NCBI RefSeq assembly: GCF_033115175.1
Contig: NC_084831.1
Location: forward strand, 80,423,502 to 80,487,501
Source: Lepus europaeus
Taxonomy: Eukaryota > Chordata > Mammalia > Lagomorpha > Leporidae
Direction: 5' to 3'
DNA: 64,000 nucleotides
Shown here: one piece after another, positions 52,585 through 63,784 of the stretch
Layout of the letters: each line of letters opens with the position of its first letter
Position numbering within the stretch: position 1 is the first letter of the stretch
The notes under the pieces: generated by a model
Database searches by the model: none
Seen by the model: only the letters and a program-made list of their open reading frames with translations
Told to the model about the DNA's origin: nothing
Made by a program: the position numbers and the translations under genes

Positions 52585-52895
52585 TATAGGTTGAGAATCC
52601 TTAATCTGAAATCTGAAATCCAGAATGCTTCAAATCAAACTTTTTTGAGCACTGCCATGATGCCACAAGTAGAAGATTCTACTCTGACTTCGTGTGGTTG
52701 GTCTCAGTTAAAGTGCAGGCTCACTAAAAATATTGTATGGAATTATCAAAGTGCATGAAATGTAAATAAATTTCTTGTTTAGACTTGGGTCCCATGCCTT
52801 TGTCTCATTATGTGTATACAGATACTTCAAAATCTGAAATATTCAAAACCATAACATTTCTGGTCCCAAGCTCTTACAGTAGTGGATAAACAACC
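52585..52895. repeat. Palindromic medium-reiteration DNA element
   Basis: Outer parts are imperfect inverted copies (GAGAATCCTTAATCTGAAAT against AATCTGAAATATTCAAAACC on the other side), with TAGACTTGGGTCCCATGCCT inside. This is a common mammalian non-autonomous element whose family name I do not recall. Confidence 0.55.
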
Positions 52896-53979
52896 TATGT
52901 GTGTTTCATATTTAATGGAGTATGTTTTCTGTTTGTTTCTAATAATACTACAGCATGAAGCTTGTAAGTTAAATTTAGGAGACAAGCAGATTAATTATAA
53001 AAAAAGTTTCTTAGGAAAGTTATGCTGAAGAAACTTCATTAAAATGTATACTTAATTTTCTAATGAGAAATGGAAAAGGATAAAAAGTCAAAGTGAAAAC
53101 TGTTTAGCTGGAACTCAGAACTGTACCTCTCAGAATTTGTTGCTTATGAAATGTAGTTCTTGTGGACGCTCAAGAGCACACCTGTTGCTGATGTTGACTG
53201 ATGGAACACTGCAGTGAAAGCTGCTTTGCTTACATACACATTAGAATTATGTACTGTATAATCTTATTTTCTGTAGGACCTATTTTAAATTTTTGTTGAC
53301 CTAGTGCTTTTCACAGCACTGTATAACGGTATGACTGCATGAAGATACAGTTTTTTAAATAAGGAACATAATTCAGAGTGGATTATGTAGTCATCTCCAT
53401 TGGTAATAATGTTATTTGTTATATTCCTAAAACCTGTTCAACAGAAGAACTAAAAACAAGGGTCAAGGATGAGTCTGCTCTTTGGAATTTGGTTCTTTTC
53501 CTAAGTACCTGAAACTATGCAAGCATACCTGCAAAATGTTCCAGAGATTGGTAGATCTCTCTACTTTTGAAATCATTTGAAAAACATTGGGTAACTACTG
53601 TTCACAGGACTTTGAGTTAATAGGAATGCACTTATTCTAGAATTGCTAATTTGTACCTTACTTGTGAGTCCTGGTTAGGATATTTGGTGCCATGCAGTGG
53701 TAACCTGAAGTAGTTGACCTCGATTAGGATAATTCCAAGATGTCTGTTTGCCATTCTCTTAAGCCTTCTAGTAGCTATTTGGCGCTTACAGAGATTGAAA
53801 TGATAATGAATATATATTGCTCTCCAGAAAGACTGCTTTGGAAGGATGTACTTACTGATGGATTTCACAATCTTCATTCACTACTGCTTACCTCGTTATC
53901 TAGCTGCCTCAGTCAGTACCTACACTTGTTAAACTTTCTGCCTATTAATCATAGATTGTCAGTGTTCCTGTCGGGTCAC
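52896..53979. other. HS2ST1 intron 1, nothing recognised
   Basis: 1.1 kb of AT-rich sequence, no nameable repeat or exon. Confidence 0.4.
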
Positions 53980-54306
53980 TTCTTGTGCACCTGATTCCAT
54001 CCCCCTTCTTCCTTAAACACATGGTTCTACATGCTTTCCCCCATCTCTACAGCCATCATTTCCCACCTTTCTGCTGTATTATTCTCATTAGCATATGAAC
54101 ATGGTATTATTTCTTCCAACTAAAAAATTCAACAATACTGTTTGACTCTTTCTATATTTTTGCTCCTCTTTGTAGAAGAATTCTAAAAAATTGTCTGTTC
54201 TCATTCCTTTATTGCCAAAGTTGCCACTAACTTCCCCAAGTCCTGTGGTCAGTCTTAAAGTCTTCACCTTACTTGACCTCTCAGCGGAACTGGGCACAAT
54301 TTATCA

Positions 54307-54308
<2 letters not shown>

Positions 54309-54362
<54 letters not shown>
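54309..54362. repeat. (TC)n microsatellite
   Basis: About 26 perfect TC units. It abuts the tail end of a minus-strand C-repeat, whose GA-rich tail region probably seeded it. Confidence 0.95.
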
Positions 54363-54363
<1 letters not shown>

Positions 54364-54642
54364 AGTTGTTTACTTGAAAGGCAGATTGACAGAGAGAGAG
54401 AAAGAAATCTTCCATCCACTGGTTCACTCCCCAAGTGGTTGCAATGGCCAGGACTGGGCCCAGCTAAAGCCAGGAGCCAGAAACTACATCCTAGTCTCCC
54501 ACATGGGTGGCACAGGACCATGCACTTGGGCCATCTTCTGCTTTCCCAGGCCATTTGCTAGGAGCTAGATCAGAAGCAGAGCAGCCAGTGCTCTGATATG
54601 GGAAGCTCAGCATCAACCTGCTGAGCCACATGGCAGTCGCAT
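54363..54642 (-). mobile_element. C-repeat SINE, type 1, diverged
   Basis: GTTTACTTGAAAGGCAGATT to CTGCTGAGCCACATGGCAG, adjoining the dinucleotide repeat. Confidence 0.83.
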
Positions 54643-54652
54643 CATGTACTCT

Positions 54653-54968
54653 CTTTTTTTGGACAGGCAGAGTGGACAGTGAAAGAAAGAGACAGAATGG
54701 TCTTCCTTTTTCCGTTGGTTCATCCCTCAGTGGCTGCTGCGGCCGGCGCACCGCACTGATCCGAAGCCAGGAGCCAGGTGCTTCTGGTCTCCCATGCAGG
54801 TGCAGGGCCCAAGGACTTGGGCCATCCTCCACTGCACTCCCAGGCCACAGCAGAGAGCTGGACTGGAAGAGGAGCAACCAGGACAGAATCCGGCGTTCTG
54901 ACCGGGACTATAACCCGGTGTGCCGGCGCCGCAGGTGGAGGATTAGCCTATTGAGCCAAGGCGCCAGC
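54653..54968 (-). mobile_element. C-repeat SINE, type 2
   Basis: Target duplication CATGTACTCT at 54643-54652 and 54969-54978. Contains GCTGCGGCCGGCGCACCGC. Confidence 0.93.
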
Positions 54969-55727
54969 CATGTACTCTTTCTTGATAGATTTTCTTTACT
55001 TGGTTTCCAGGATACTCACCCTCTTGTTTTTCTCCCCACATCACTGGTCATTTCTTTTTCATTTCTTTTTCTCTCCCATTTTAAATTCTCTTCTCTCCAT
55101 CTTTGTACCACAGGAATACACAAAGGATCAGTTCTTGAAATTCTTCTCTATTTCCCTTCAGTGGTTTATATGTTGACATCTTGTAAATTTTCTAGTTCAG
55201 ACCTACTTCTTAAATATTGGATTCATGCAGAGTTTAGCTACCCATTTGACATTTTCGTTGTGTAATTGATCGATGTTTCAGACTCATTGTGTGTAAAGCT
55301 GATCTTCTAATCTCTTACCTGCCTGACCCCACCCAACGAAACTGCAACATATTTCACTCAGTCCTTCCCAATTTTTAGTTGATAGGAGCTCCTTTCTTCT
55401 AGTTTCCAAGGTTTTCGAGGACTTTTTTTTCCCCTCACACTCTGCATCAGTCAGGAAATCTTATGGGCTTTACCTATAAAATATTCCCAGAATATGACAA
55501 CTATCATCACTGTTGTCACCGTAATTCAAAATACTGTCATCTCTTCCCCAGATTACTGCAACATTTTAACTAGTTTCTCTGCTTCTGTTCTAGCCTCTTT
55601 ACACAGTATTTTCAACATAACATATAGAGTGATCTTTTTAAAAAGCCATGTCATGTGTCTGCATAAAACTGATTCAGAAGCTTCTTGAAGTGCAGAATTT
55701 CATTGACTAATCAAAATGAAAAAAATT

Positions 55728-56039
55728 TGAAAAGATTTATTTATGTATTTGAAAGGCAGAGTTAGAGTAAGAGAGATAGACTTCCATCTGCTGGTTCACT
55801 CCCCATATGACTGCAACGAACTGGGTTGGACCAGGCTGAAGCCAGGAGCCAGAAATTTCTTCTAGGTCTCCCACGTGGGTACAGGGTCCCAAGGACTTGG
55901 ACCATTCTCCATTGCTTTCCCAGGCTATTAGCAGGGAGCTGGATTGGAAGTGCAGCAGCTGAGACTTGAACTAGTGTCCATATGGAATGTTGGTGCTGTA
56001 GGCCATAGCTTTCACCTGCTGTCCCACTGCACCGACCTC
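55728..56039 (-). mobile_element. C-repeat SINE, type 1
   Basis: Tail AAAGATTTATTTATGTATTT to head complement GTCCCACTGCACCGACC. Head-to-head with the next plus-strand copy 27 bp away. Confidence 0.87.
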
Positions 56040-56065
56040 TCAATGAAATTTTAAAAATTTGTGAA

Positions 56066-56378
56066 TTAGGGGTCTGTTGTTATGTTGCAGTATGTTAAAT
56101 TGCTGCTTGCAGTACTGGCATCCCATATCGCCTGCTGGTTTGACCTTCCCAGCTGCTCCACTTCTGATCTAGCCTCCTGCTAATACATCCTGGGAAGGTA
56201 GCAGATGATGGCCCAAGTATTTGAATCTCTGACACTCATATGGGAGACTCAGATGTAGTTCTGGGCTCTGGACTTGTGGCTATTTAGGGAGTGAGCCAGA
56301 GGATGGAAGATACCTCTCTGTCTCCCCTTCTCTTTCTGTGTCACTCTGCCTTTTAAATAAAGAAGTAAATCTCTAAAA
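56066..56378 (+). mobile_element. C-repeat SINE, diverged
   Basis: Head TAGGGGTCTGTTGTTATGTT, weak B box, tail TTAAATAAAGAAGTAAATC. Confidence 0.82.
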
Positions 56379-56718
56379 ACTTTTTGTGCATTAGGAGATC
56401 GTTTTGGTAAGTGGTTTCCTTCCATGTGAGTGATTCAGGATTTTGGGTACCTAGTTTCTCTGGTTTGTCTCCCCCTCCAGCCTTGGAGTTGTTTACTCAG
56501 CATGGGGAAGAGGCAAGAAAAGGGTGAGGAGGTGTTGCCTGTGAAACTTCCTTGGCCTTTTTTACCCATAGTCTGTTAGTGTGGACTAGTTACTGTCTGT
56601 ATACATGAGGCGTGAAGCTGGCAGTCATTTTGTTGCTTCAAGCTGTATACTGTGGAGAGGAAGAATATATTTGAAGTTTTTAAAATTCCTTTTTAATAAT
56701 CCTAAAGCTTATACCTTC
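56379..56718. other. HS2ST1 intron 1, nothing recognised
   Basis: 340 bases, no identifiable element. Confidence 0.4.
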
Positions 56719-56719
56719 T

Positions 56720-56774
56720 TTTTTTAAAGTTTATTTTTCATCTGCTGAAAAGGCAGACAAAGAGGGGAGGGAGG

Positions 56775-56809
<35 letters not shown>

Positions 56810-57065
56810 TTTCTGTTCACTGATTTACTTCCCAAATGCCTGTAACAGCCAGAGAGGGGCCGAGCTGAAGCCAAGAGCCAGGAACTCCATCTCCCATTTG
56901 GGTGGCAGGAGTCCAAGCACTTTAACTATCATCTGCTGTGTCCAAGGATGCATTAGCAGGAAACTGGACCAGGAGTAGAGGTACTAGAACTCAAACAGGC
57001 ACTCTGATCTGGCATGTGGGTGTCCCATGTGGTGACCTAACTTGTTATTGCGTAACACCTGTTCC
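56720..57065 (-). mobile_element. Old C-repeat SINE with (GA)n
   Basis: A GGGAGGGAGGGA then (GA)n stretch (56764-56805), body CACTGATTTACTTCCCAAAT, end TTGCGTAACACCTGTTCC. Confidence 0.8.
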
Positions 57066-57084
57066 TAGACTTATTTTCTGCTTC

Positions 57085-58080
57085 AAAATATAGACTCTTT
57101 ACTCATGGAATGGGAGAAGATATTTACAAATCATACATTTGATAAGTCATAAATACCCCAAATCTCTAAGGAACTCAACTCAATAGTAAGATAACAAATA
57201 ACCTGATTAAGAGGACAAAGATTCTGAGTAGACATTTCTCAGAAGATGTACAAATTGCCAACAGATATATGAGAAAGCGTTCAACATCACTAGACATCAA
57301 GCAAATACAAATTAAAAACCACAGTGAAGTATTACTTCATCTCTGTCGAAATAACTATTATCAAACAAATAGAAAATAGCCGTGTTAGAGAGGATGTTAG
57401 AGTGAGGGAACCTTGTGCACTGTTGCTTGGAATGTAAATTAGTACAGCCATTGTGAAGTATGACGTTTCCTCAAAAAATTAAAAATAGTATTGCCATATG
57501 ATACAACAATCTCACTACTATCCAAAGGAAATAAAATCAGTGTATCTAAGAGACATCTGCACTATTATACTTATTACAAGGTTATTACAGGTTTGTTACA
57601 GGTTATTCACAATAGCCAAGACATGTATTTAACTTAGATGTCTATCAGTGGCTGAATGAATAGAGAAAATTTAATACATATGTACAATGGAATACTATTC
57701 CACTGTAAAAAAAGGTTTGTCATTTACTACATCATGGATCAACCTGAAGGATGTTATGTTAAGTTTGAAATAAGCTAAGCATAGGAAGAAACACTGCATG
57801 ATGAGTCCCATTTTATGTAGACTCTAAAAAGTTCAACTCATAGAAGTAGTGAATAGCATAACAGTTAAAAGGAAGGCACTATGAATTGGGGGAACTGGGC
57901 TTGGTGTTGGAGAGATGTTGATAAAAGTTGAAAAGATCTACTGAACAACAAGGTGAACATAGTTAATATTACATAGTAGCTGAGAGTAAGTGTTTTTCTA
58001 AAATAAGTATGTGAGGTAATGCAAATGTTAATGAATTTGATATCAATTCCACAATATATTCTTCAAAATAAGTTACAGTT
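57085..58080 (+). mobile_element. LINE-1 ORF2 end and 3'UTR, inactive
   Basis: TTGCCAACAGATATATGAGA, GTGCACTGTTGCTTGGAATG, TTATTCACAATAGCCAAGAC and ACAATGGAATACTATTCCAC follow ORF2 order; the 3'UTR follows from about 57760. Many stops. Confidence 0.82.
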
Positions 58081-58099
58081 TTTATTTATCAAGTTAATA

Positions 58100-59135
58100 A
58101 TATAAACTATCTTAACAAGTGTTCCTGGTGAGTGTGAAAAATGTATATTTTGTTGTTGGAATGTGCTGCAAATGTCATTTAGGTCAAGTTGGTTGGTAGT
58201 ATTATTCCAGTGTTATTTGTCCTTGATTTTCTTTCTGCTTAACTTTATCAATTACAGAGAAAAGAATTTTGAAATCTTTTATGATAATTGTGGGTTGATC
58301 TCTTTTTCCTTGAAGTTTTGTTATTTTTTTGCTTCATATATTGTGAAATACCGTGGTTAGGTACATGGATATTTAGGACTCTCATGTTTTCTTGATTAAC
58401 TCCTTTTTAATATGAGATGACTTTTATTACCATTGGTAGCATTATTTGCTCTGAAGCTTACTGTTAAAGATCTGTGTCCCCAAAATTCACATGTTGTGAA
58501 CTTAACTGTGTTGTCAGTTGGTTTCTGCCTTCTGCTATGTCCCTCATCTGATGCTTGCACCTTTATCTTGTACTTCCAGCCTCTAGAACTGTAAGGAAAT
58601 ACATTTCTGATTTTTAAATTTCCATTTTCAGATGTTTTGTTATAGCAGTGGAAAATGGCCTGAGGTACCTATTTCAATGTAGACATTTCAGTCTTCTCTT
58701 GATTAATGTCAACATGATATATCTTTTCCAATCCTTTTAATATTAAGCTCTTATGTCTTTTTTGTTCAATGTAAATTTCTTGTAGGTAGCATATTAGTAA
58801 GTCTTGCAACTAGTTTCACAATCTCCCTCATAAATAGTGTTTAACATTTATTTTCCATGTAAATATTGACATGTTAGGTTTAAATCTGACTTGTTGATTT
58901 TCCTCTCTTTTTGTCCCTATTTCCCCTTTTCTCTTTTTCTACTTCTTTAGAATTAATGGACTATTTTTTTAAATTCCATTTTATTTCATTTGATGATGAC
59001 TAACAGTGCTCTTTTGGAGGAGTGTGTATGTGAGTGTACCTGCATATTTGTGCATTTGCCTTAGAATTATGATATAATTATACCACTTCATGTATAGTGT
59101 AAGAACCTTAGTTGGGGTGAAAATTTTATGCAGTT
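58100..59135 (-). repeat. L1 ORF2 remnant in antisense, split by an LTR
   Basis: GTATATTTTGTTGTTGGAAT, TTGTCCTTGATTTTCTTTCT, and after the LTR CTTTTCCAATCCTTTTAATA and TTCTTGTAGGTAGCATATTA keep the antisense ORF2 order. Confidence 0.7.
58465..58680 (+). repeat. MST-like MaLR solo LTR, degenerate
   Basis: GTGTCCCCAAAATTCACATG, CACCTTTATCTTGTACTTCC, AGCCTCTAGAACTGTAAGG and TTTTGTTATAGCAGTGGAAA match both ends of an MST LTR, with a large internal deletion. No coding sequence. Confidence 0.7.
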
Positions 59136-59450
59136 GTCAAGATGTCACTTGGGGACACCCTCATCCCGTGTCAGAGTGCCTGGGTTCAAGTTCTGGCTCT
59201 GCTCCTGATCATAGCTTTCTGCTAATGTGCACCCTGAGCAGGTCATAGCTCAAGTATTCGGGTCCCTGCCTCCCTTGTGGGAGACCTGTACCGGGTACTC
59301 ACCTTCTAGCTTCAGTCTGGCCCAGCCTGGCTTTTATGGACATTTGCATGGTGAGCTAGTGCATGGGAGATCTCTTGTTTGTCTCTCTTTCTGTTTCTCT
59401 GCCTTTCAAATGAATAAAATAAGTAAATAAATGAACAAAAATAAAGAACC
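59136..59450 (+). mobile_element. Old C-repeat SINE
   Basis: ACCCTCATCCCGTGTCAGAG, B box GGTTCAAGTTC and a tail of AATAAAATAAGTAAATAAATG. Confidence 0.78.
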
Positions 59451-60210
59451 CTAATCAATATATTGTCCTATCTGACCCTTTTGAATGGTTCTTTTTTGGT
59501 CTCAAGTTTCTTCACAATGTGTACTGTTTGATACTCTGCCAAAAATTCTGTGTGCCAGGGGCAGGCATTTGGCCTGGCAGTTCAGACTCTGTGTCCCATT
59601 GCAGAGTGCCTACGCTTGCTTACTGGCTCTGGCTCCTTACTCCAGCTTCCTGTCAGTGCAGACCCTGGGAAGCAGTGGTGATGACTCAAGCCATGACTTT
59701 AATTTCTGCTACTCACATAGGGGAGACCTGGATTGCATTCTGGCCTAGCCCAAATATCTGTGGGCATTTTGGAGTGAACCAGCAGATAGGAGCTTGCTTT
59801 GTCTTTCTCTATTTTACTGCTTTTAAAATAAAATAAAGTAAAAGGAAAAAAAAGTTCTGTTTGCAGTTTTATCCTCTTTGGTACTATGCCCAGCCAGCTT
59901 TAGCTGCCTTGGCCTCCCTGAACTCCCAGTTCTGGTTCTTTAATTCAGGGAGACTGTTGGGCATCTGAATTAGATTGAAGTTTTCGTCCATGTGCTGTAG
60001 CCTGGAAGCTCTCTTTAGGCAATCGTAGGACTCCATTTTATTTTTCTCAGGGATCACCACCCTGCTCTGATTTCCTGTCTAATGTGTCATGTCTGAAAAC
60101 CATTGTTCCGTATTTTATCCATTCTGTTTTAGTTGTTTAAGATGGGAGAGTAAGTCCAATTTCTGTTATTCCATGCTGGCTAGATATGGAAGCTAGGTGG
60201 ATCTTTGATT
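59451..60210 (-). repeat. Old L1 (L1M-type) antisense remnant, split by a SINE
   Basis: TTTCTTCACAATGTGTACTG, GATACTCTGCCAAAAATTCTG and, after the SINE, AGATGGGAGAGTAAGTCCAA and GTTATTCCATGCTGGC resemble an antisense L1 3'UTR or 5'UTR consensus. Confidence 0.5.
59556..59850 (+). mobile_element. Old C-repeat SINE
   Basis: AGGGGCAGGCATTTGGCCTG head to AAAATAAAATAAAGTAAAAG tail. Body has GGAGTGAACCAGCAGATAGG. Confidence 0.8.
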
Positions 60211-60540
60211 GTGTATATCCCGAGATTGACTTAGGAGAAAGTTATGAAGTAGGATAATTTGAATTACAATTGACAGTTAAAAGTAATATTGTCAGTTAAG
60301 GGAAAGAATCATGTTTTATATGCTTCTGTATTTCCTTATAATGTTTAGTGTGGTGTTGAACACATACTTTTAGTAAGTTGTTAACTGAAAGCTAGAGACA
60401 AGTCTTATCCATGGTAACTCTGCCTCCTTCCTCCCCATGAGAAATTCAAATCGACTTCAGTCAGTTCTTTTGAATACTGCTGATTTTATTCTCACTTCAA
60501 AAAAACCAAGCCATGGAGTTGAGTCCAAAACAGAGGCTCT
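60211..60540. other. HS2ST1 intron 1, nothing recognised
   Basis: 330 bases without a nameable element, ending at a short (TTTC)n tract (60539-60558). Confidence 0.4.
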
Positions 60541-60558
60541 TTCTTTCTTTCTTTCTTT

Positions 60559-60900
60559 TTTTTTTTTAACGATTTATTTTTTATTTATTTGAAAGAGTTA
60601 CACAGAGAGCGGAGAGGCAGAGAGAAAGAGAGAGAGAGAGGTCTTCCATCCGCTGGTTCACTCCCCAATTGGCCGCAACGGCTGGAGCTGTGCAGATATG
60701 AAGCCAGGAGCCAGGATCTTCTTCCGGGTATCCCATGTGGAAGCAGAGGCTCAGGGACTTGGGCCATCTTCTGCTGCTTTCTCAGGCCATAGCAGAGAGC
60801 TGGATCGGAAGCGGAACAGCTGGGTCTTGAACTGGTGCCTATGTGGGGTGCCGGCACTTCAGGCCAGGGCGTTAACCCGCTGTGCTACAGCACCGGCCCC
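60559..60900 (-). mobile_element. C-repeat SINE, type 1
   Basis: Complete: GAAAGAGTTACACAGAGAGC, B box complement in GGTCTTGAACTGG, head complement CTACAGCACCGGCCCC. Confidence 0.92.
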
Positions 60901-61012
60901 CAAACGCTCTTTTAAACTGACCAGTGAAGCATCTGGCTTCTTGTTTTTATGACTCTTGAGCTAATTAGTCACATTCTTGCATAGTGTGGTTTACTGTATT
61001 ATATTTGTTCTG

Positions 61013-61339
61013 TTTTTTTTTTTTTTTTTTTTTTTTTTTGACAGGCAGAGTGGACAGTGAGAGAGACAGAGAGAAAGGTCTTCCTTCCATTGCTTCATCC
61101 CCCAAATGGCCACTACAGCTGGCGCGCTGCCCTTATCCAAAGCTAGGAGCCAGGTGCTTCCTCCTGGTCTCCCATGGGGGTGCAGGGCCCGAGCACATGG
61201 GCCATCCTCCACTGTCCTCCCGGGCTACAGCAGAGAGCTGGACTGGAAGAGGAAGCAACCTGGACTAGAACCTGGCGCCCATATGGGATGCCGGCGCTGC
61301 AGGTGGAGGATTAACCAAGTGAGCCATGGCACTGGCCCC
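61013..61339 (-). mobile_element. C-repeat SINE, type 2
   Basis: Perfect target duplication TATATTTGTTCTG at 61000-61012 and 61340-61352, with a T run of about 27 at the tail side. Confidence 0.95.
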
Positions 61340-61367
61340 TATATTTGTTCTGAAATATCCTTATTCT

Positions 61368-61716
61368 TTTTTTTTTTTTTTAATTTTTTTGACAGGCAGA
61401 GTGGACAGTGAGAGAGAGACAGAGAGAAAGGTCTTCCTTTTGCCGTTGGTTCACCCTCCAATGGCCGCCGCGGTAGGTGCGCTGCGGCCGGCGCACCGCA
61501 CTGATCCGATGGCAGGAGCCAGGTGCTTCTCCTGGTCTCCCATGGGGTGCAGGGCCCAAGCACTTGGGCCATCCTCCACTGCACTTCTGGGCCACAGCAG
61601 AGAGCTGGCCTGGAAGAGGGGCAACCGGGACAGGATCGGTGCCCCGACCAGGACTAGAACCCGGTGTGCCAGCGCCGCAAGGCGGAGGATTAGCCTAGTG
61701 AGCCACGGCGCCGGCC
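61368..61716 (-). mobile_element. C-repeat SINE, type 2
   Basis: Perfect 16-bp target duplication GAAATATCCTTATTCT at 61352-61367 and 61717-61732. It begins one base into the duplication of the preceding SINE. A very well-preserved copy. Confidence 0.96.
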
Positions 61717-61732
61717 GAAATATCCTTATTCT

Positions 61733-62718
61733 AATCGAAGTAGTGGGAAAGGTAATCATAAATGGTTGTGGTGCTATTAAGTAGTTATAATAAATATTTT
61801 CTGTGTACAGAAAATGCTCCTAGTTTCTCTTAAGGTGAACATTATTACTGTAATTCTCAGATATTCAACTTTGCATGATTCCGTCTTCCTAAAGGTAGGT
61901 AGCTTGTGTACTGAACCTGTGGATACTATAATGTGATAGGGACAGTCCTTGTAATTGGAACTTTTGGATTCGTCTGTCAGAAGGTGGTGGTTTGAAAACT
62001 GCAAGTAGATTAAGTGCTTATATAACAGTTAAAACTGGATTTTGGGGAAAAATTTAGAAATCATCTATTAATGGTTATCCTATTTTTTCCATTATTTATT
62101 CCTAAATTTGTGACGTAACTCAGAAAAGAGACTCATTAGATGTTAGTTGGGGAAGGGGAACTCTGTTGGAAAATACCTTAAAATTTTGCTCAATGTGATG
62201 ATGGATAGTAGGGTGAGTGGTTATGCAAGTACAAACTATTTCTTGGCATATTTATTTCTAATTAAAAATTATATTTGAGTTGGGCTTAATAGACATAATT
62301 TAGAGAAATTATTGGTACATTGAAAATACACTCCTGGTCTGTATTCCCTGCGTGCTTTAAGCAAAAACCGTATGGAAACTGTGCTAATCAATTTAGTTTT
62401 TTTTTTTTTTTAAGTTAAATAAGTCAGTAGGTTTTGGTATATTTTTAGTTTATCTCCATAGTTTTTATTTAGACAATTCTGTATTAACTGCTTAATAGTC
62501 ACTTTAAAAAAAATGAAGTCTTTAGGAAAAAAAATAGCTGCATAGCACAAGTAACTAAAATTGCACTCCAAAAATTAATATTTTGGATATTAAAGCAGTT
62601 GCAAATTCTACCCTATTATCATTCTACCTAAAGGCTTGATCATTAATAGGACTGCCTATGATTCCTTCCATTTGTAAATTGTTTTGTAAAACAACAATAT
62701 CAAGTATTTAGTGTTAAG
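61733..62718. other. HS2ST1 intron 1, 1 kb, nothing recognised
   Basis: AT-rich with a T run at 62398-62412 and no repeat consensus or exon that I can name. Confidence 0.4.
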
Positions 62719-62727
62719 AAATATACT

Positions 62728-63060
62728 TGGCCGGCGCCGCGGCTCACTAGGCTAATCCTCTGCCTGCGGCGCCGGCACTCCGGGTTCTAGTCCCAGTTGG
62801 GGCGCCGATTCTATCCCGGTTGCCCCTCTTCCAGGCCAGCTCTCTGCTGTGGCCCAGGAAGGCAGTGGAGGATGGCCCAAGTCCTTGGGCCCTGCACCCC
62901 ATGGGAGACCAGGAGAAGCACCTGGCACCTGGCTTCAGATCAGCGCAGTGCGCCGGCTGCAGCGCGCCGGCCGCAGCGGCCATAGGGGCGTGAACCGACG
63001 GAAAAAGGAAGACCTTTCTTTCTGTCTCTCTCACTGTCTCCACTCTGCCTGTCCAAAAAA
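62728..63060 (+). mobile_element. C-repeat SINE, type 2
   Basis: Head GGCCGGCGCCGCGGCTCACT. Target duplication AAATATACT at 62719-62727 and 63061-63069. A GCGCCGGC-rich segment is duplicated inside (62950-62975). Confidence 0.95.
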
Positions 63061-63078
63061 AAATATACTCTTTTCTAG

Positions 63079-63340
63079 GGGCCTGCATTGTGGCCTAGTG
63101 AGTTGGCCTGTGGGTTCATGTCCCAGCTACTCCACTTCTGATCCAGTTCCTGCTGATGCTCCTGGGGAGGCAGCTGAGTGCTTGGGCCCCTGCACCCAAG
63201 TGGGAAACCTGGATGAAATTCCTGGCTTTGGCTTGGCCCAGCCCTGGCATTTGCAGCCACCAGCTTCTTGAAGATCTCTTTCTGTCTCTCATTCTGTTTG
63301 TAGTTCTGCCTTTCAAATAAATTAATCTTAATTTTTTTTT
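63079..63340 (+). mobile_element. Old C-repeat SINE, internally shortened
   Basis: GGGGCCTGCATTGTGGCCTA with B box GGTTCATGTCC, missing the usual segment before the B box, ending CAAATAAATTAATC. Confidence 0.78.
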
Positions 63341-63351
63341 TTTTTTTTTTT

Positions 63352-63580
63352 TTTTGTGGCACAGTAGATTAAGCCTGCACGTATGAGCCGGCATCCCATG
63401 GGTGCACTGGTTCAAGTTCTGGCTGTTCTGCTTCCTATCCAGCTCTGCTAATGTGTCTGGGAAAGCAGAGAGGATGGGCCAAATGAGAGACCTAGATGCA
63501 GTTCTAGGCTTCTTGCTTTGGCTTGGCTTTGAACCAGAGTATGGATGATTTCTCTCTGTCTTCCCCTCTACAGTTTTGAA
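63352..63580 (+). mobile_element. Old C-repeat SINE, truncated
   Basis: TTGTGGCACAGTAGATTAAG, B box GGTTCAAGTTC and a short body, following a 23-base T run (63335-63356). Confidence 0.75.
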
Positions 63581-63784
63581 TATATGCAGCAATGTTGGAG
63601 CTTTGGGTAAAATTGAGTTATTGGCTTAGGGTAAAACCAATTCTTCTTTACCTTTGCATTACTTAATTTTTGACTATTCCAAACTGAAACTAGTTCAACA
63701 GTCAGTTTTGATACTAAGATTCTTGATTAAATGACTTGATTAAATGTGATTATTTTTTATTTGGATATTAAGCTACCTACAGAA

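Larger units (their letters stand above)
53980..55700 (+). repeat. Long LINE-2 remnant, split by SINEs
   Basis: CTTACTTGACCTCTCAGCGG (54270), TGGTTTCCAGGATACTCACC (55001), AATATTGGATTCATGCAGAG, CAGATTACTGCAACATTTTA (55549) and GAGTGATCTTTTTAAAAAGC run in sense L2 order over 1.7 kb. Confidence 0.75.
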
